Assembly (NCBI GenBank): GCA_002917775.1
Contig: KZ627157.1
Span: forward strand, 487,142-551,141
DNA length: 64,000 nucleotides
From: Glaciozyma antarctica PI12
Taxonomy: Eukaryota > Basidiomycota > Microbotryomycetes > Kriegeriales > Camptobasidiaceae
Direction: 5' to 3'
The position numbers and the translations under genes are program-made. Below are positions 12,573-25,095 of the stretch, piece after piece (the stretch's first letter is position 1; each line of letters starts with the position of its first letter). The notes beneath the pieces were generated by a model that searched no databases, was not told where the DNA came from, and worked only from the letters and a program-made list of their open reading frames with translations.

Positions 12573-13799
12573 ATGGACCACTGTGGGTAACCTCGCTGAG
12601 CTCCAGGATCCCACTTACTCAAACGCTCCGCAGATGCTATCCCACCTCCAGAGCTCTCGGCGGGGTTCGAATGGGACGACACCTACAACGAGCTCCTTCA
12701 GCAGATCGCAGCTACCAACGTAGTCGAGTGAGCTCCTCCTGCGTATATCTGCTGAGCTCGTCAGCTCACGCGTGCTTCTCTGCAGTGCCGACTGGCCAGT
12801 CTTGCGCGACATGCTCAAGTACAAGCTCGCGGTGGTGCGTTGCCCTCGGCGCGTACTCTCAGACAGGCCAGCTCACGTTCTACGCGACGCAGACGATCAC
12901 CGACTACCTCTCCTCCGGCCCTCCCTACGCCCTCTCCCCCGAAGGCGCCCACGAAGCACGCTCAGGCGCCTACGAAGCTCTCGACCTGTTCCAAGGGTGT
13001 GTTCTCCTCGTGCTGCTCCTGCGTTCCTAGCTAAGCTCTCCCGCAGACCTCCCTTTACGATCCAACGAATCTGCGAGCTCATCTTCCACCCGCGAGCGCA
13101 CTACACCTCCCTCCCCAAGTACCTCCGCGCCTTGAACCGCGCCACGAGCGTCTCCTCCAACCGCTCCGCTTTCACCGAGGACGACTCTCTCGACTTCTCC
13201 TACGCTTCCACCTCGGCGACGACTCTCGACAGCGCAGCCCCGGTCATCCTCTCCACCGCCATCGGCAGCTCGAGCGGTCCTGTCCAGGTGCGCCGCGAGA
13301 CCTCCTCCCCCTCCCTTGCCAGAGCTGACATCGTTCGCAGACACGCCGACCAGCTGTGGGACGTAGCCCTCTGAGCAGTCCGCGAGCACTCCCCGTCGTC
13401 GTTCCCCTCCTCAGTCCGATCCCCTGGCTCTCGCACACGGACGAGGACGATCTCGAGAGCGTCGACGACATAGACCTCAGCTCCGGCGTCCGAGCAGTCA
13501 GCAATGGCGTGCACGTTACCCCTCCAAGGGTGCACGCCCCCTCCATGCCACCTTGCTCGACGACCTCGACACCAACGGGCGGAGTAGTTGATGAAGTCGA
13601 CCCGGGGAGTGGCACGGACGAGACGTTGCCACCGGTGGCGTTGACGCATTCGGTGGAGAGGGAAATGGGGGAGAGGGAGGAGGTGGCGAGCTTGAGGGAG
13701 AGGTTCGTGAGGGCTAGCTCGCCGAGGAAAGATGAGGAGGAGGAGAAAGAGGGGGTGATTGGGGATGTAGGAGGAGGGATGGAAGTGGGAGAGAGGTGA
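12573..13799 (+). CDS. Protein phosphatase 4 regulatory subunit 2 (PPP4R2/Psy4)
   Basis: Regulatory subunit that targets the PP4 catalytic subunit, mainly in DNA-damage recovery. Seen: a 10-nt first coding exon (12573-12582) joined over a 51-nt intron (12583-12633) to give MDHYAIPPPELSAGFEWDD. Then come NELLQQIAATNVVE, DWPVLRDMLKYKL, and after further introns the family core PPFTIQRICELIFHPRAHYT followed by KYLRALNRATSV. The C-terminal half is acidic and Ser/Glu-rich (HTDEDDLESVDDIDL, EREMGEREEVASLRERF) and stops at TGA 13797. The core FTIQR-CEL--P--HY plus the acidic tail is the family signature. The micro-exon start is my inference from splice signals and frame. Confidence 0.82.
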
Positions 13800-14120
13800 A
13801 TGGACTCGTTCAATGGGCTTCTGCTGGTCGCTGCTGTTGGGGAGCTGAGGTGCTGGCTTTGCTCGGCGGAGGCAGCGGGAGGATCACCCGAGCGAAACGA
13901 GGAGGACCAAGACTGCGACCGCAAGACTGTTGCCTTCTCTGATTCCCCTTGCTTGCTTTTGTAGCCCCACTAGTGCCGGTAGCTCTCTTATATTCAAGTA
14001 GTTGGAGGAGAACTCTTGTGAGAACGACTTCGAGACTTTGCGCGCGCGCGACGAAGTTCCCTCTCTCCCTTCTCCCTTTCCCTCCTCGCTCCACACTACG
14101 CGAGGGTGTCGTGGCGCACC
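13800..14120. other. Intergenic spacer, 321 bp
   Basis: Between the PP4 subunit stop and the start of the Zip2-like gene, both plus strand. It contains an alternating GC run (cgcgcgcgcg, about 14040-14049) and pyrimidine-rich stretches just before the next ATG. No gene seen. Confidence 0.4.
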
Positions 14121-17100
14121 ATGGACGACAACCTCCGCTATTACATCGCGTCCTGCCGCCTTCTTCTCCCCTTCTCAGCAACTCTAGACGCCCTCCTCGC
14201 CACCCTCGCCACCTCGCTCACCCCGACCTCCCTCGACTCCCTCCGCTCCATCGACGCGTCCGGCGAGGAGACCTTCAAGCGGTGGAGAACATGGGAGGAG
14301 AACAAGTGGGACAAGTGCGAGTTCACGCCGGCGCAGGTCGCGCTGCTCAACAAGGTGCGGAGCGGGATGAAGAAGGTCGACGAGGAGGAACGGGTGGACG
14401 CTCCGGGTGCGTGTGGCTTTCTTTACGGAGCGGAGGGAAGCTGATCGAACGTGAACAACAGGCTGGACGTTCCCGGAGCACTTTGACGACGAGTTCCTCC
14501 TTTCCCGCCGAGAGAGGCAGGACCAGCCTTTCCGCCTCCCGCACCAGATCAAGTCCGAGCCAGAGAGCTTCAAGCACGTCCTAAGTTCGTTACAGGAGGA
14601 GGTGGGATACGCTGCACCGGTGGAAGACGAAGAGATGGGCAAGTTGAGCACGATGCCGAGCGTGGAGGACGCGCTGTGAGTCGGGGCCGGAGTCCGGGCG
14701 AGGTGGGAGCTGATGTTGTGAGGGATGCAGGGACCTGAAACTTGTGGCTACGCGCGAGCAGATGGGATTCCTCAAGAGGGGCTTCCAGCACAACAAGGAG
14801 GTCAAGGCGTGCGTCGAGGCTGCCGAGTCGCTACTTCAGCACGAGGACGAGGACGACTTCAGCTGGAGTGGGGCGTACCGGATTCCAGAGGTGCGCATGC
14901 TTAGTTCTAGCCTCGAAACGACTCTCCTAAACCTCTCTCTCGCAGTCTCCGCGTGCAGGATCCCCACCAATCTTCTCGCGACCGTCCCTCTCCGACGCAG
15001 TCGACCCCCTCGTCTCAACAAAGGACGTCAAATCTATTCTCGCCCCTCAGGAACCTCTCGAAGCCGACTTCTCTTCTCCTCTCGGAAAGCACGTCAAGAT
15101 GGAGGACTGGAACCAAATCGGTGCGTCTTTTGCTTCTTCGTTTTAGATTCCCAGCTGACGTCGTCGACCACGGCAGAGCACATCCAGCGATTCACTTCCT
15201 CGCCCGATGCCAACTTTGTCCGTGCTTCTCCGCTTCCCATCTGGTCGAGTCCTGTGCCAGCCTCGACGCCTCCAAGCACGGAGAACTTCGAGATCGGTCA
15301 GTCCCTTGCGAAGGACCGCGATGGGATCGATTCTAATGTGTCTCTTCGGTTCAGAAACCGCTCTGTTCCCGAGGCGTAAGACGCAGATCAAGCAGGAAGA
15401 GAACGAGGACGACGGGTACACCTCTGCTTGTGCGTCCTCACGACCTCGTCGCTGATCTCACTGCAGTCTTCAACAGCTTCGCATAGACCTTTGCTGCGCA
15501 CCAGACGAGGAAGAGATTGACCAGCTCGAGGACGCCGAGGAGATTGACCAACTCGACAGCGACAACGACGAGATCCCAGGTCTCGCTGCCGACATCGCAG
15601 CTTTCGCTCCTTCCCTTCCTCCGCTCGCGTCCGTACTCACCGACTCGCTGGACGACGGAGAGAAGCCTCACAGTATTCTCATTGACTCCCGCCTCTCTAG
15701 TACGTCCTCGCCCATCCTTTTTCTCAACCGCACTGACACCCCCTCGCAGTTCCGTCCCTCCCCACCCCCTCCCCCTCCCCTCCCCTCTTCCCCACCTCCT
15801 CCCCCTCCCCTCCCCCTCTTCCCCACCTCCCTCCAAGCCTTTTCCCCCGCCTCTTCAAATCCCTATTATCTCCCCAAAGCGACCGGTCTCCGAACCCTTA
15901 CGATCGAGCTCGGGTGGCAAGCGTGGGCGACGCAGGAGGGAGATTCGGTGTGGGACGTTTGTGAGGCGTCGGATGGGGAGAACGGGGAGTTGATTGAGGA
16001 GGCGAGGAAGTTGCAGAGACAATTGAGGAGGGGGATGGAGGAGGAGAGCTGCTTTGAGGAGGATGGCGACGGGAATGGGGTTCTCGGGCTAGAGCTGGTG
16101 GATGAGGACGAGATTATCGCTGCGCGGGTGGGAGGTCTGGAGCTCGGCGAGGAAGAGACGGATCGCGAGGAAGGAGAGGACGACGAGCGGACTTTGATCG
16201 ATCCTGGAGACGCCCATCAGGACTCCGTCGCCTTCAACGTCCCCTCGCCGACCGAGGAGGCTTCGACGACGGAAAGTCCCGTCTACGATACCACCGCCAC
16301 GACTTTCGAGGAGATAGATCTTGCGGTCTGCGAGGAGTTCGTCGAGCCGTTCCCGTCGACGCAGTACCCTCTCATGGACGAAGGATCCGAGGACGACCCC
16401 GCTTCGCAGACTCGTGCGGGATTCGTCGAGAAGGGTATCGAGGAAGCAGACGCCTTCATCTACCCGACAAGCTCGCCGGTGGATATGGATCTCGCACCCC
16501 AAGACGAGCCTTGCGAAGGCGAAGTCGTTGAGGAGCCGATCGAGGAGCAACAGGAGCAGCTCGCTCAGCCTCTCCGCAAGGTTCTCAGCCCCGAACCTCC
16601 CTCGACCGTCGCTCCTCCCCCTCTCGCAGCCGCTTCTCGTCCTCTAGACCCATCTCTACCGGTCATCGTTCGCCCCGCCATCGAGGAGCCTTCAGAAGCC
16701 GTCCCTCAGAGCACCTGGTCGAACTCGGTCGCACTCAACAGGTTCCTCGGTGCACGAGGGCAGAAGATCTCGCCACAGAAGCTCCTAGCGAAGGTAGTGG
16801 CGACGCCAGCAGCTCCCAGCTCACTTCCGACGCCACCTCTCCCTCGACCTTCGCTCCCCATCGCCACTCCCGCGTTCCTCACCGCTTCCACCCTCGACTA
16901 CAACAAATCCTCGAGCTACCGCATCATCGCTACCGCATGATCATCGCTACCAGATGAGACCGCATTATCAGGCGTTGGCGCAAGCGGGCTGCGAGATCCT
17001 CGACCGTCCCCCTCGCTACCCCTCTCTCCCGCACGCGACGCTGGAGCCCCATCTTTCGCTCGACGGAACGACGTGCGTCCTCTTCCGACGACTCATCAAG

Positions 17101-17934
17101 GTTGTCGGCAACTCCGTTCGCTACGACGAGCTCGACAGCAACGGACCATCCCTCACTCGCGACGAAGCGATCTTCACGACCCTCTACCGCCTCTCTTTCG
17201 GCTTTGACCACGTCGTCCTCGTCCTCGAAGAGTCGATTTTGACCTCGGCAGCGATTCAGCCTTTCGCCTACACTCCTCCCGTCATCGACGCGCTTGCGCA
17301 ACTCGTTCTCGCCATCGACGAGCTCAAAAGCCAAGGATCGCACTGCGTCGTCGATATCGTCGTCTCGAGGAACCCGACTCACTCGGCTGAGCTCGTTCGG
17401 CAGCTCGGCAGGATTACCTCAAGAGCAGCTCCAAGACGACGCTCGACAGCTGCGCTTTCGACAGCTGGGACGAGCGAGAGTGGTTGACCGCGGATCCAAC
17501 CGAGGTGCGTTCCCGTCTCTCGCGGAATTGCTTGCGAAGCCTGATGCTCAAGTCTTCGCAGGATGAATTCACTTTGCTGCAGCTCGCCGAAGTCAACCCG
17601 TTCTCCGCCTGCGCCATCCTCAGCTCTCTCACCGTCGAGGAATTCGTCTGCATGGACGAGACTGAGCGACGAGTGCGCTTCGGAAGCGTGTGCGGAATCG
17701 AGCGAATCGTGAGCCTTCGCACCGAGCTCTCCCTCGTATCCACGCTGACTTAACTCGAATCAGGACCGCATCTCGGCTGTCCTTGCCGACCTCGTCAATC
17801 GACCCATCGAAACCGACACTTCCAGTCCTCCCAGCACGTTCGTCGAATTGGAGGCCGAGTTCGTGGAAGCGAACGGAGGAGAGGAAGAGGAGCTCAACTT
17901 CTCAGAGTTCATCGCCTGGGAGGAGGACAGATAA
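14121..17934 (+). CDS. Putative Zip2/SHOC1-like meiotic protein with XPF-like C-terminus
   Basis: Seen: ATG 14121 (MDDNLRYYIASCRLLLPF), a helical N-terminal part (WRTWEENKWDKCEFTP, FPEHFDDEFLLSRRERQ, LVATREQMGFLKRGFQHN), a long acidic middle (EEEIDQLEDAEEIDQLDS and later Glu/Asp-rich stretches) containing a hydrophobic beta-like segment LRTLTIELGWQAW, then LNRFLGARGQKISPQKLL. The C-terminal part looks like an inactive XPF nuclease fold: TTCVLFRRLIKVVGN, FDHVVLVLEESILTS, GSHCVVDIVVSRNPTHSAEL, ending with a helix-hairpin-helix-like segment LLQLAEVNPFSACAILSSL and TAA at 17932. Known: Zip2/SHOC1, a ZMM protein promoting crossovers, has this order and lacks nuclease residues. Inference: this is such a protein. 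Alternative: an unrelated conserved fungal protein. Convergent with DOP1 (68 bp apart). About seven introns. Confidence 0.5.
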
Positions 17935-18002
17935 GGAATCGGGGGGTGCATCGCAGGGAGGAGGGTATCAATGCTAAGTGGGTATCGACAAAGGTTGCTG
18001 CT

Positions 18003-21000
18003 TCACAAATCTGCTTCTCCGTCGAAAATCTCCCGCTCCAGCCCGCGCTCCACTGCGTCCCAGTCGACCTTGCCTCCCGAGTTATATACCGACTCGTACG
18101 CCGACAGGCTGACGCCCGAGAAGAACGGCTGGAGGTCTGAGATCGTGTCGATGCGACGGGCGGCGAGGAGAGGTCGGCGAGGCGAGGAGAGGGGAACGGA
18201 GAGGGCGGCGGCTGGTGAGGTGGGGTGGGGGCTTTGGAAAACGTTCGAGCTCGTCGTCCCGTGAGAGTCGGAGAGAATCTCCCAGAGACGGTCCATGATC
18301 GCTTGAGGTAGCCAAACGTCGGGAGGGTAGATGGCGTCGACAGTGTCCGTGACGAACATCCATTCGTGGCTGCGACGACGAAGAGTCAGAAAAGCGCTAC
18401 GTGGTGTTGAGCGAAAGCTGCTGACATCTGGAACTCCTCCGTCTGGAGGACGAGCGTGAGGTCCAGGAACTTGCAGGCGGACAATACGAGATGGAGAAGG
18501 TCGGATCCATCGGGGACGGTGCGATCGACGAGTGATTCGAAAAGGCGGAGCTGTAGCTCGCGCATCAGCGAGATCCGCGTCGCGGGAAGGACGCTGCTCA
18601 CCAGCTCCGTCAAAATGACCGGCCACAATCCCGACAGGTGCTGGTTTCCGATTCGGCAGAAGAGCACACGAAGGCAGAGGTAGACCTGTGAAGGAGGGCG
18701 TCAGCTTGAGCACTTCGGGCAGCGACCTCCACGAACCTCGGCATGGACCATGTCTCCGACGCTCGACCGCAGGAGATCGACGAGCTTCTCCTGAATGATT
18801 GGCAGCTGCGTCAAGAAGCGGTTCTTGTCGCCCGTGAAGATGGTGTAGGTGAGGCGACGAAGGCTGATGGCTCTCGACAAGCTTTCGAGCTCGCGATTCG
18901 TGAAGATGTTCGCCGACGAGACGGTGGAGATCTTAGCTAAAAGAGCAATGGAGTCGTCAGCGTAAGGCTTCGCGAGTTAGGTAGGATAGCTCACCAGTCA
19001 GCTCGACCAGTCGCTCCTTGTCCGACGACATCAGAGCCTGGATCAGAGGCTTCCACCTCGCGTGAAGTTCGGGTGGCGCGTTGAAGAAGCGGTTGTCTGC
19101 GAAGGCGTCTCCGACTTGCGTCCTCCAGGCCTTGACGGTTGCGGGATTGCGCGCCATCTCAGTCAAAAGCTCGAAGACTGCAGGCTCGACGTCGAAAGTC
19201 CTGCGGCGCGAGACCATCAGCAGCGACTCAGGACATTGCACAGCCAACAAGCTCACTTGGAACGAGTCTTGAACGCAGGAGCGACGATGTAGTAGGTCAT
19301 GTTAGAGCAAACGGCGACAGTCTTGTCCGTATCGATGAGGAAGCGGCGGAAGTCGCCAAGAACGCGGCGGGCCAGGAACTCGGTGATCTGGCAAAGGTAA
19401 AGTCAGGATTGGAAACGACAGGAAGGATGCAAAGCCTACCTCATGAGCTTGATTCCCCGCAGGGACGGTCTTCTTCTCGTCCTCGATCTCGTCCGGCTCA
19501 GCCTTCCCGAAAAGACTGTCGGTGTCGCCTGGAGAGCACAGAACTCCGTCAGTCAGCGGCGCGGAGCGAAGAACGAAGCGAGACGCACCAGTCTTGGGAG
19601 TACCGTCCACGACCGCTCTCCGCACCCAGCCACCTTGCTCGACTGCTCGACCGGCGATTTGAATCGAAGCGTCGACGAGTCGAATGAACGTCTCCTGCAA
19701 ATCCCGACGCATCCTCCGATCCTCTAACGCGCTCGTCTGCGAGACTCGCTCGGACAATGTCGTGAAGCACCTACGAACGAGTTCGTCAGCTTTGAACTCG
19801 AAAAGGCTCGACAGGACTAACCGAAGGCAAGAGAAGATGTAGGGACGACCGCTGGAGATGTTGCTGAGGAAGTCGCGTACGAAGGACAGGCACACGCTCC
19901 AGACTTGCACAGCGATGGCGCCTTCCATGCGGTCGAGGTAGGCTTCGAGGAACGCAAACGACACGTCGTCGGCCCTGAACGTGGACGTCAGATCGGTGGA
20001 GGTCGAGGAGTGGAGAGGAGAGAACGCACGAGACCGTCTGGTTCTTGCCCTTGTCCGACGAGCCCAAGCTCTTCGGCGCGAGCTTTTCGCAAAGCATCGA
20101 AACGATCGTCTGCGCACTCGGCGCCAGGATGTCGAGCATGGAGAAGACCTTGGCCTCGCTCTCCGGACCCTGCAACAGCGTCTGTGAGCTAAAGATCGCG
20201 CTGAAGGGGGCAGGACTCACAGAACTGAACCGAATGCGGTCCCAGAACCAAACCACGGACTCGACCACGTCGTTCGGCGCCGCCTTGTAGATCCGTTCGA
20301 GCGCCTTGCGAGCCCTGATCTTAACGCGACTTGAAAAGTAGCCTTGCGACGTGCTGCTAAGGTCTCCTTCGGCAGTCGACTCGAGTCCGGAAGTGACGTC
20401 CCAGGACAAGAGCAGCAAGTTTACACAATCGCGAAGACGACTAAGAGCAGCTTGCTTCGGCTGCAAACGGATGGTCAGCGCGGGCGCACGACGAGAATCG
20501 TCAAAACTGCTTACCCCGGACTCTTCGCTAGCGCCAGTGCCGAGTTCCGAGCTCCCCAAGACGCCCGTCATGTACCCCAACAGCCCACCTCCAACAGCCC
20601 ACTGCTCGGCCACTGCTAATGCTCTCGTTCGCCGCGCGATCCGCTGACTTTGGCTCGTCGTCGCCAGCTGCGACTTGCGCCTCCGAGATCGCCATGAGAA
20701 GAAGTCGTTCCAAGGCATTCATGAGCACCGTGTACTCGGCGTCCGTAGCTTCGCATGCCGAGTAGGCGTCGTCGCTGAAAGAGTACGTTTGGCGGAGGTC
20801 TTGGACGAGGGAGCGAAGGCGGTTGACGAGGCAGTCGATAAGAGGGAAGATGACGGTGCGAAGGGATTGGCGGAATTGGGGGATCGTCATGAGGAGGAAG
20901 TCGATCCAGTGGTGAATGACTGCGTTGTTGTGCTGGGTCGAGACGGCGTCGGAGACGACGCGCACGAACATCGCGTCGTGCGTCAAGTCGGGCGGCTGTG

Positions 21001-24000
21001 CGTCGTTCGCGTCCCGTCGTTTCGCTCCAGCTTCGGTCGGCGGTGCTGCTGAAGACATCTTCCGGTGACCTCGTCGCTGCGTCCCCGATACGGCGTGAAC
21101 GACCGAATGGAGGACGTGAAGGAGCTTGTTCTGCAGGTCGAGCTCCGAGCGGTGGATGCAGAGGTAGAGGCGAGAGGTGAGAGCCGATTCGATCGACTGG
21201 AGACCGTCGATGTCGGCTTCGCCGCGAGAGATGATGACTTGGAGGAGTTCAGCGACGACGGAGTGGATGTGGTAGTTGAGCGGTCCGAGAGAAGTGACGA
21301 GCTCAGGTGCTGGCTCAGCTCGAAGGAGGCTGCAGGGACGCCATCAGTAACGGATGCTGATGCGTAGGAGAAAAAGAACGGACCCGACGAGGACTGAGAT
21401 CAGGCCATCGAGGTAGGTGTGCGTTTCGAGCTCGGCTGCGAGAAGGATTAGTTGGGACGACGTAGATCGAGGGAGCCGGCTTACAAGCCCGAACACGGTC
21501 TCGGAACGCTGGGTCGAGCGTGTGCTTGAGGAAGGAGCCTTTGGCGATGCGGATGAAGCCTTGACCGCCGAACCTCGCCAGGCTGAGAAGGTCGTCCAAG
21601 ACGTGATGCACCCGAGCTTGATCGAACGTGTGCTGGTAGACGAGGATAGGGAGCTCGAGGCCGGCGACTGAGATGTTGCGAGGATGCTGCTTGATAGCTG
21701 GGTCGAGGAGAGTGAAGAGCAATGGGTCGAGAATCCTGTAGTATCGTCGTCAGAAGAGCAGAACAGCGACGGAGGAGGCGACGAACCTGAGGTACGACTT
21801 GAGACTGCATCGCATCCAAGCTTCACCTGCGCGACGAGTGCTGAGATCCTCCGCCTTGAGGCTGTCAAGCATCATGAACATTGGCGTCCGCAGAACGAGT
21901 CCTGGAAGCTGCGAATCCTCTGCAGGTCGAAAGGCGTCAACGCGGAGGTCTGGCAGGCGAGATGGGGAGGACTCACCAGTGAAGCGCCATAGGTTACCGA
22001 AAGCCTCATAAGCGGGGAGACGAATCGCAGGATCCGGCGACGCCAAACGATCCGAAATCATCGATTCGACGTGGCGGCAGTCGGAGAGTCTCTCGACTCC
22101 CCAAAGCAGTTGCACCGATTCGACGAAGCACGGCGCGCATTCGGGCTGCAGGTACTCGAGAAGCTGAACACGAAACGTCAGCCTCCACGTCTTCGACGAG
22201 GACTTTGGACGCACCTTTGAAGCCAGAGCTTCGACGAGCAGCCGGTTGTTCTTCCGCAGCGCAGGCCGAAGAGTCGGGGTCTTTGCGAGCGTCAAGATAG
22301 CCCTGATCATGGCGGCATGAGAAGGGAAGGTCGCCGTCCTCGCTGGGGTGGTCGAAAGGCAGCGAACGAAGGCTTCGGCCCACTCTTCAGGCTGCCATGC
22401 GACGCGAAGAGTTTCGGATGAATGGGACGTCGCCGTAGAAAGGGAAGTGAGGATGGCGAGGGTCGAGGTGAGGAGCTGAGTTGTCCCTAGTGACGGCGAC
22501 GCTCCGGAAGCGACGTCGTCCGCGCAAGTCTTGGCGAGCCGTAGGGCAGTTACGAAGCCGGAGGTGAGGAGCTCGCGTCCTTCGGTTTCCGTGATCGACG
22601 CCGTCTTCATATCCGCCGCTTCGTAGAGAGCGTTCGCCAGCGTCGAACCAAGATGCTCCGCTGGGGTTTCGAGCGACGAATCGGCCGTCTCGAAGAACTT
22701 GGGCGAGATCTCTTGAAGGAGTTCCGACGTGAAGTCGACGGCGGCGGTGAGCTTGACGGCATCTGCAGCGAATCCAGCCGTTCGAGTGGAAGCCTGTAAG
22801 GACGTATCAGCACGCACGCCTACTCAAGCAGAAGGAAGTCCTTTACCTCGACCAGATCCAAGATACCGAAGGCGACGAAAGGAGCGTGGAGCTTTTGTAC
22901 TTCCTCGTCATGAAGGCGGAACGTCCGAACGATGAAGCTTGCGAGAACGATGGCCTGCGAATTCGGTTAGTGAGCGACGATAGAGGAATGTGAGCGAGCA
23001 ACGCACTTCGACTTTGCCTGGAGAGCTGATGCTCTCTCGAACCGACGCGTAGATCTGCTTCCACATCAGGAACGGGTCGATGATCTCGAAGAGCATATTG
23101 CCAGTCATCAAAAGCTGCGAGAGAGCAGAGTCAGCGTTCCCCTCGTCGTCAGCACCTGGATGAGAGCGCGACTCGCCTCGTCGTGATCGTCGTCTGGCCG
23201 AAGCGAAGCCTTGAGTGCTGCGAAGGCGTCGAGGACGAGGACTTCGGTCAACGGCCCGCCAATCTCCCACTTGTCGAGCAGCGAGATGAAGATCTTGAAT
23301 GGTCGCTGGCGATCCACCGAGTCGGTCGTCTGTACGTCCATATCGGCCTGTGACGCGACCGTCAGTGCGCGCTCGTTCGCGTTCACAGAGACGGCGTACC
23401 TTGAGTGCCGATCGCAGAAGCTCCAGGCCGTGCTCCTTAAGATGAGCTATTTGAGTCTCCGAGCTCTCTGTGGGACCGAGCAGCCAGGTGTACAACCGCC
23501 GACTGAGCGAAAGATCTCGTCGCAGGACCACGCCAGTGACTGCGCGCATCAGCAGGATCTGGTCCGCTCTTCGCGTGCTGGAAAGCGGAAGGTCATAAGT
23601 GCTACTGAATCGTTTCTTGCTTCACAAACGCACCTCTTGAACCCCACGCTGTCGAGCTTGAGCGTCGTCGTGAGGAGATCCAGAATCCCTCGCTGGACCA
23701 AGATCTGTGGATCCTCGAGTGCTGCCGCAAATCCTCGCACCATAAGTCCAACGTCCTGCCCAACGATATGCGATACTCCTACGAAAACATCAGCTCCACC
23801 CACAAGCTTGTCGAGGTGAGCGAACTCACGATCCTCTGACTGCATCTTCGGAAGCCGCCGCGAGAGGTAGTTGAGAGCAGGGATCCGTGAGTTCGGCGCC
23901 GTGACGAGGACGAGCCAGACGTTCTGGAAGAAGAACGAGGGCGAGACTGTGCCCGAAACGCGATCCAGTAGCGCAGCGACCTGGTTCCTGCGTCAGCTCC

Positions 24001-24840
24001 CAGCCACTCCCCTCCTCCAATGCACTCGCCAACGCACCTTCTCAAAGAACTCTCCCGTCTCCTCCTCGAGTCCAGGAAGCAGAGCTAGAATGAACGCTTT
24101 TGTTGCGGGCCGCAAGCTCTCCTGAAGTGGGAGGTAGAAGCGCTCGTAGATGCCCAGCACGATAGGCTGCAACCACCAGCTCCCATCAGCTCCCATTCCA
24201 TTCTCAGCAGCTCCCAGAATACGCACCTTGACCGACGTAGCTGCATACTGGAAGAACGGGAACAGCCCAGACGACCACGCAGGCAAGTCGCGCCTGAGGT
24301 TCTCGGGCTGTTGACAGCACGCAGATTAGCTTCCCGTCTCCACCGAGCTCCAGTAAGAGGTACCACGCACCCCGATAGCAGTCAGAATGTGTGTATAGAC
24401 GTCCAGAGCCCTCTGATGCACCCCCGTCGGCAGCGCTGGGTTCAAGCACTGAGAGAGGCGTTTCGCGACCGTAAGCTTGTGCGGGATGACCTGAAACTGC
24501 GGGTAACCTTGCAAGCACTATCCCGTCCGCAAACCCAATCAGCGCGTAGCTCCAGCGCGCTCAGGGAGTCGCGTAAACGCACCTTGAGGAGCTTGGCGAG
24601 GAACGTGATGAAGTCGGCCCATTCGTTGACGTTGTCGAACGATTGGAGGCACTTGTCGACGAGAGAACTGTACTTGCGCCACTTGGGATCCGCCTGAAGC
24701 GTCTTCTCCTGTGCGGCGAGAGCGGCGAACGAGTCGCGCACTCGCCGGCGGTGAGGAAGTTGGGCGATGGCGCTCGTGTCGGTGAGGGATTGGGTGGTGG
24801 AAGGGACTGAGAGGCGGAGAGCCGCAGGGATAAGATCCAT
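18003..24840 (-). CDS. DOP1: DOP1 (Dopey) endosome/Golgi trafficking protein
   Basis: Very large peripheral membrane protein that works with the flippase partner Mon2/Neo1 in retrograde endosome-Golgi transport. Seen: start at 24840 (MDLIPAALRLSVPSTTQS), then the hallmark Dopey N-terminus: DPKWRKYSSLVDKCLQSFDN, VNEWADFITFLAKLLK, KLTVAKRLSQCLNPALPTG, VHQRALDVYTHIL, LPAWSSGLFPFFQYA, LGIYERFYLPLQESLRPATK and LLPGLEEETGEFFEKV. About twenty exons follow, rich in armadillo-like helices, with LRSALK, SPGKVEVLAIVLASFIVRTF-like blocks and a C-terminal region containing PPDVWLPQAIMDRLWEILSD and ending EREIFDGEADL at TGA 18003. Length near 1,900 residues fits the family. No ATG in frame upstream of 24840 before a stop, which supports the start. 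Confidence 0.9.
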
Positions 24841-25095
24841 GGCCTCGTCCGCTGGCGCTGAGCTGTTCGTCGAGACGAGGGTGGAGGAGAAAGAGCCGCG
24901 ACGACACGACGCCCTCAAGAAAGGAGCTTGTTTTGCTCTGGCGTCCCACTAAGGGTCGTTATGCGGTTGCCGTTCTGCGATTGCAAAGTTCGTCCCTTCG
25001 TACAAAAAGCCATACGTGCGAATAACTAACCCGAGAGGCGAGTTCCAGCTCGCTTCGCCTGAATCTCCCCCTCGCTCCTTCCCACTTAGAACTCC

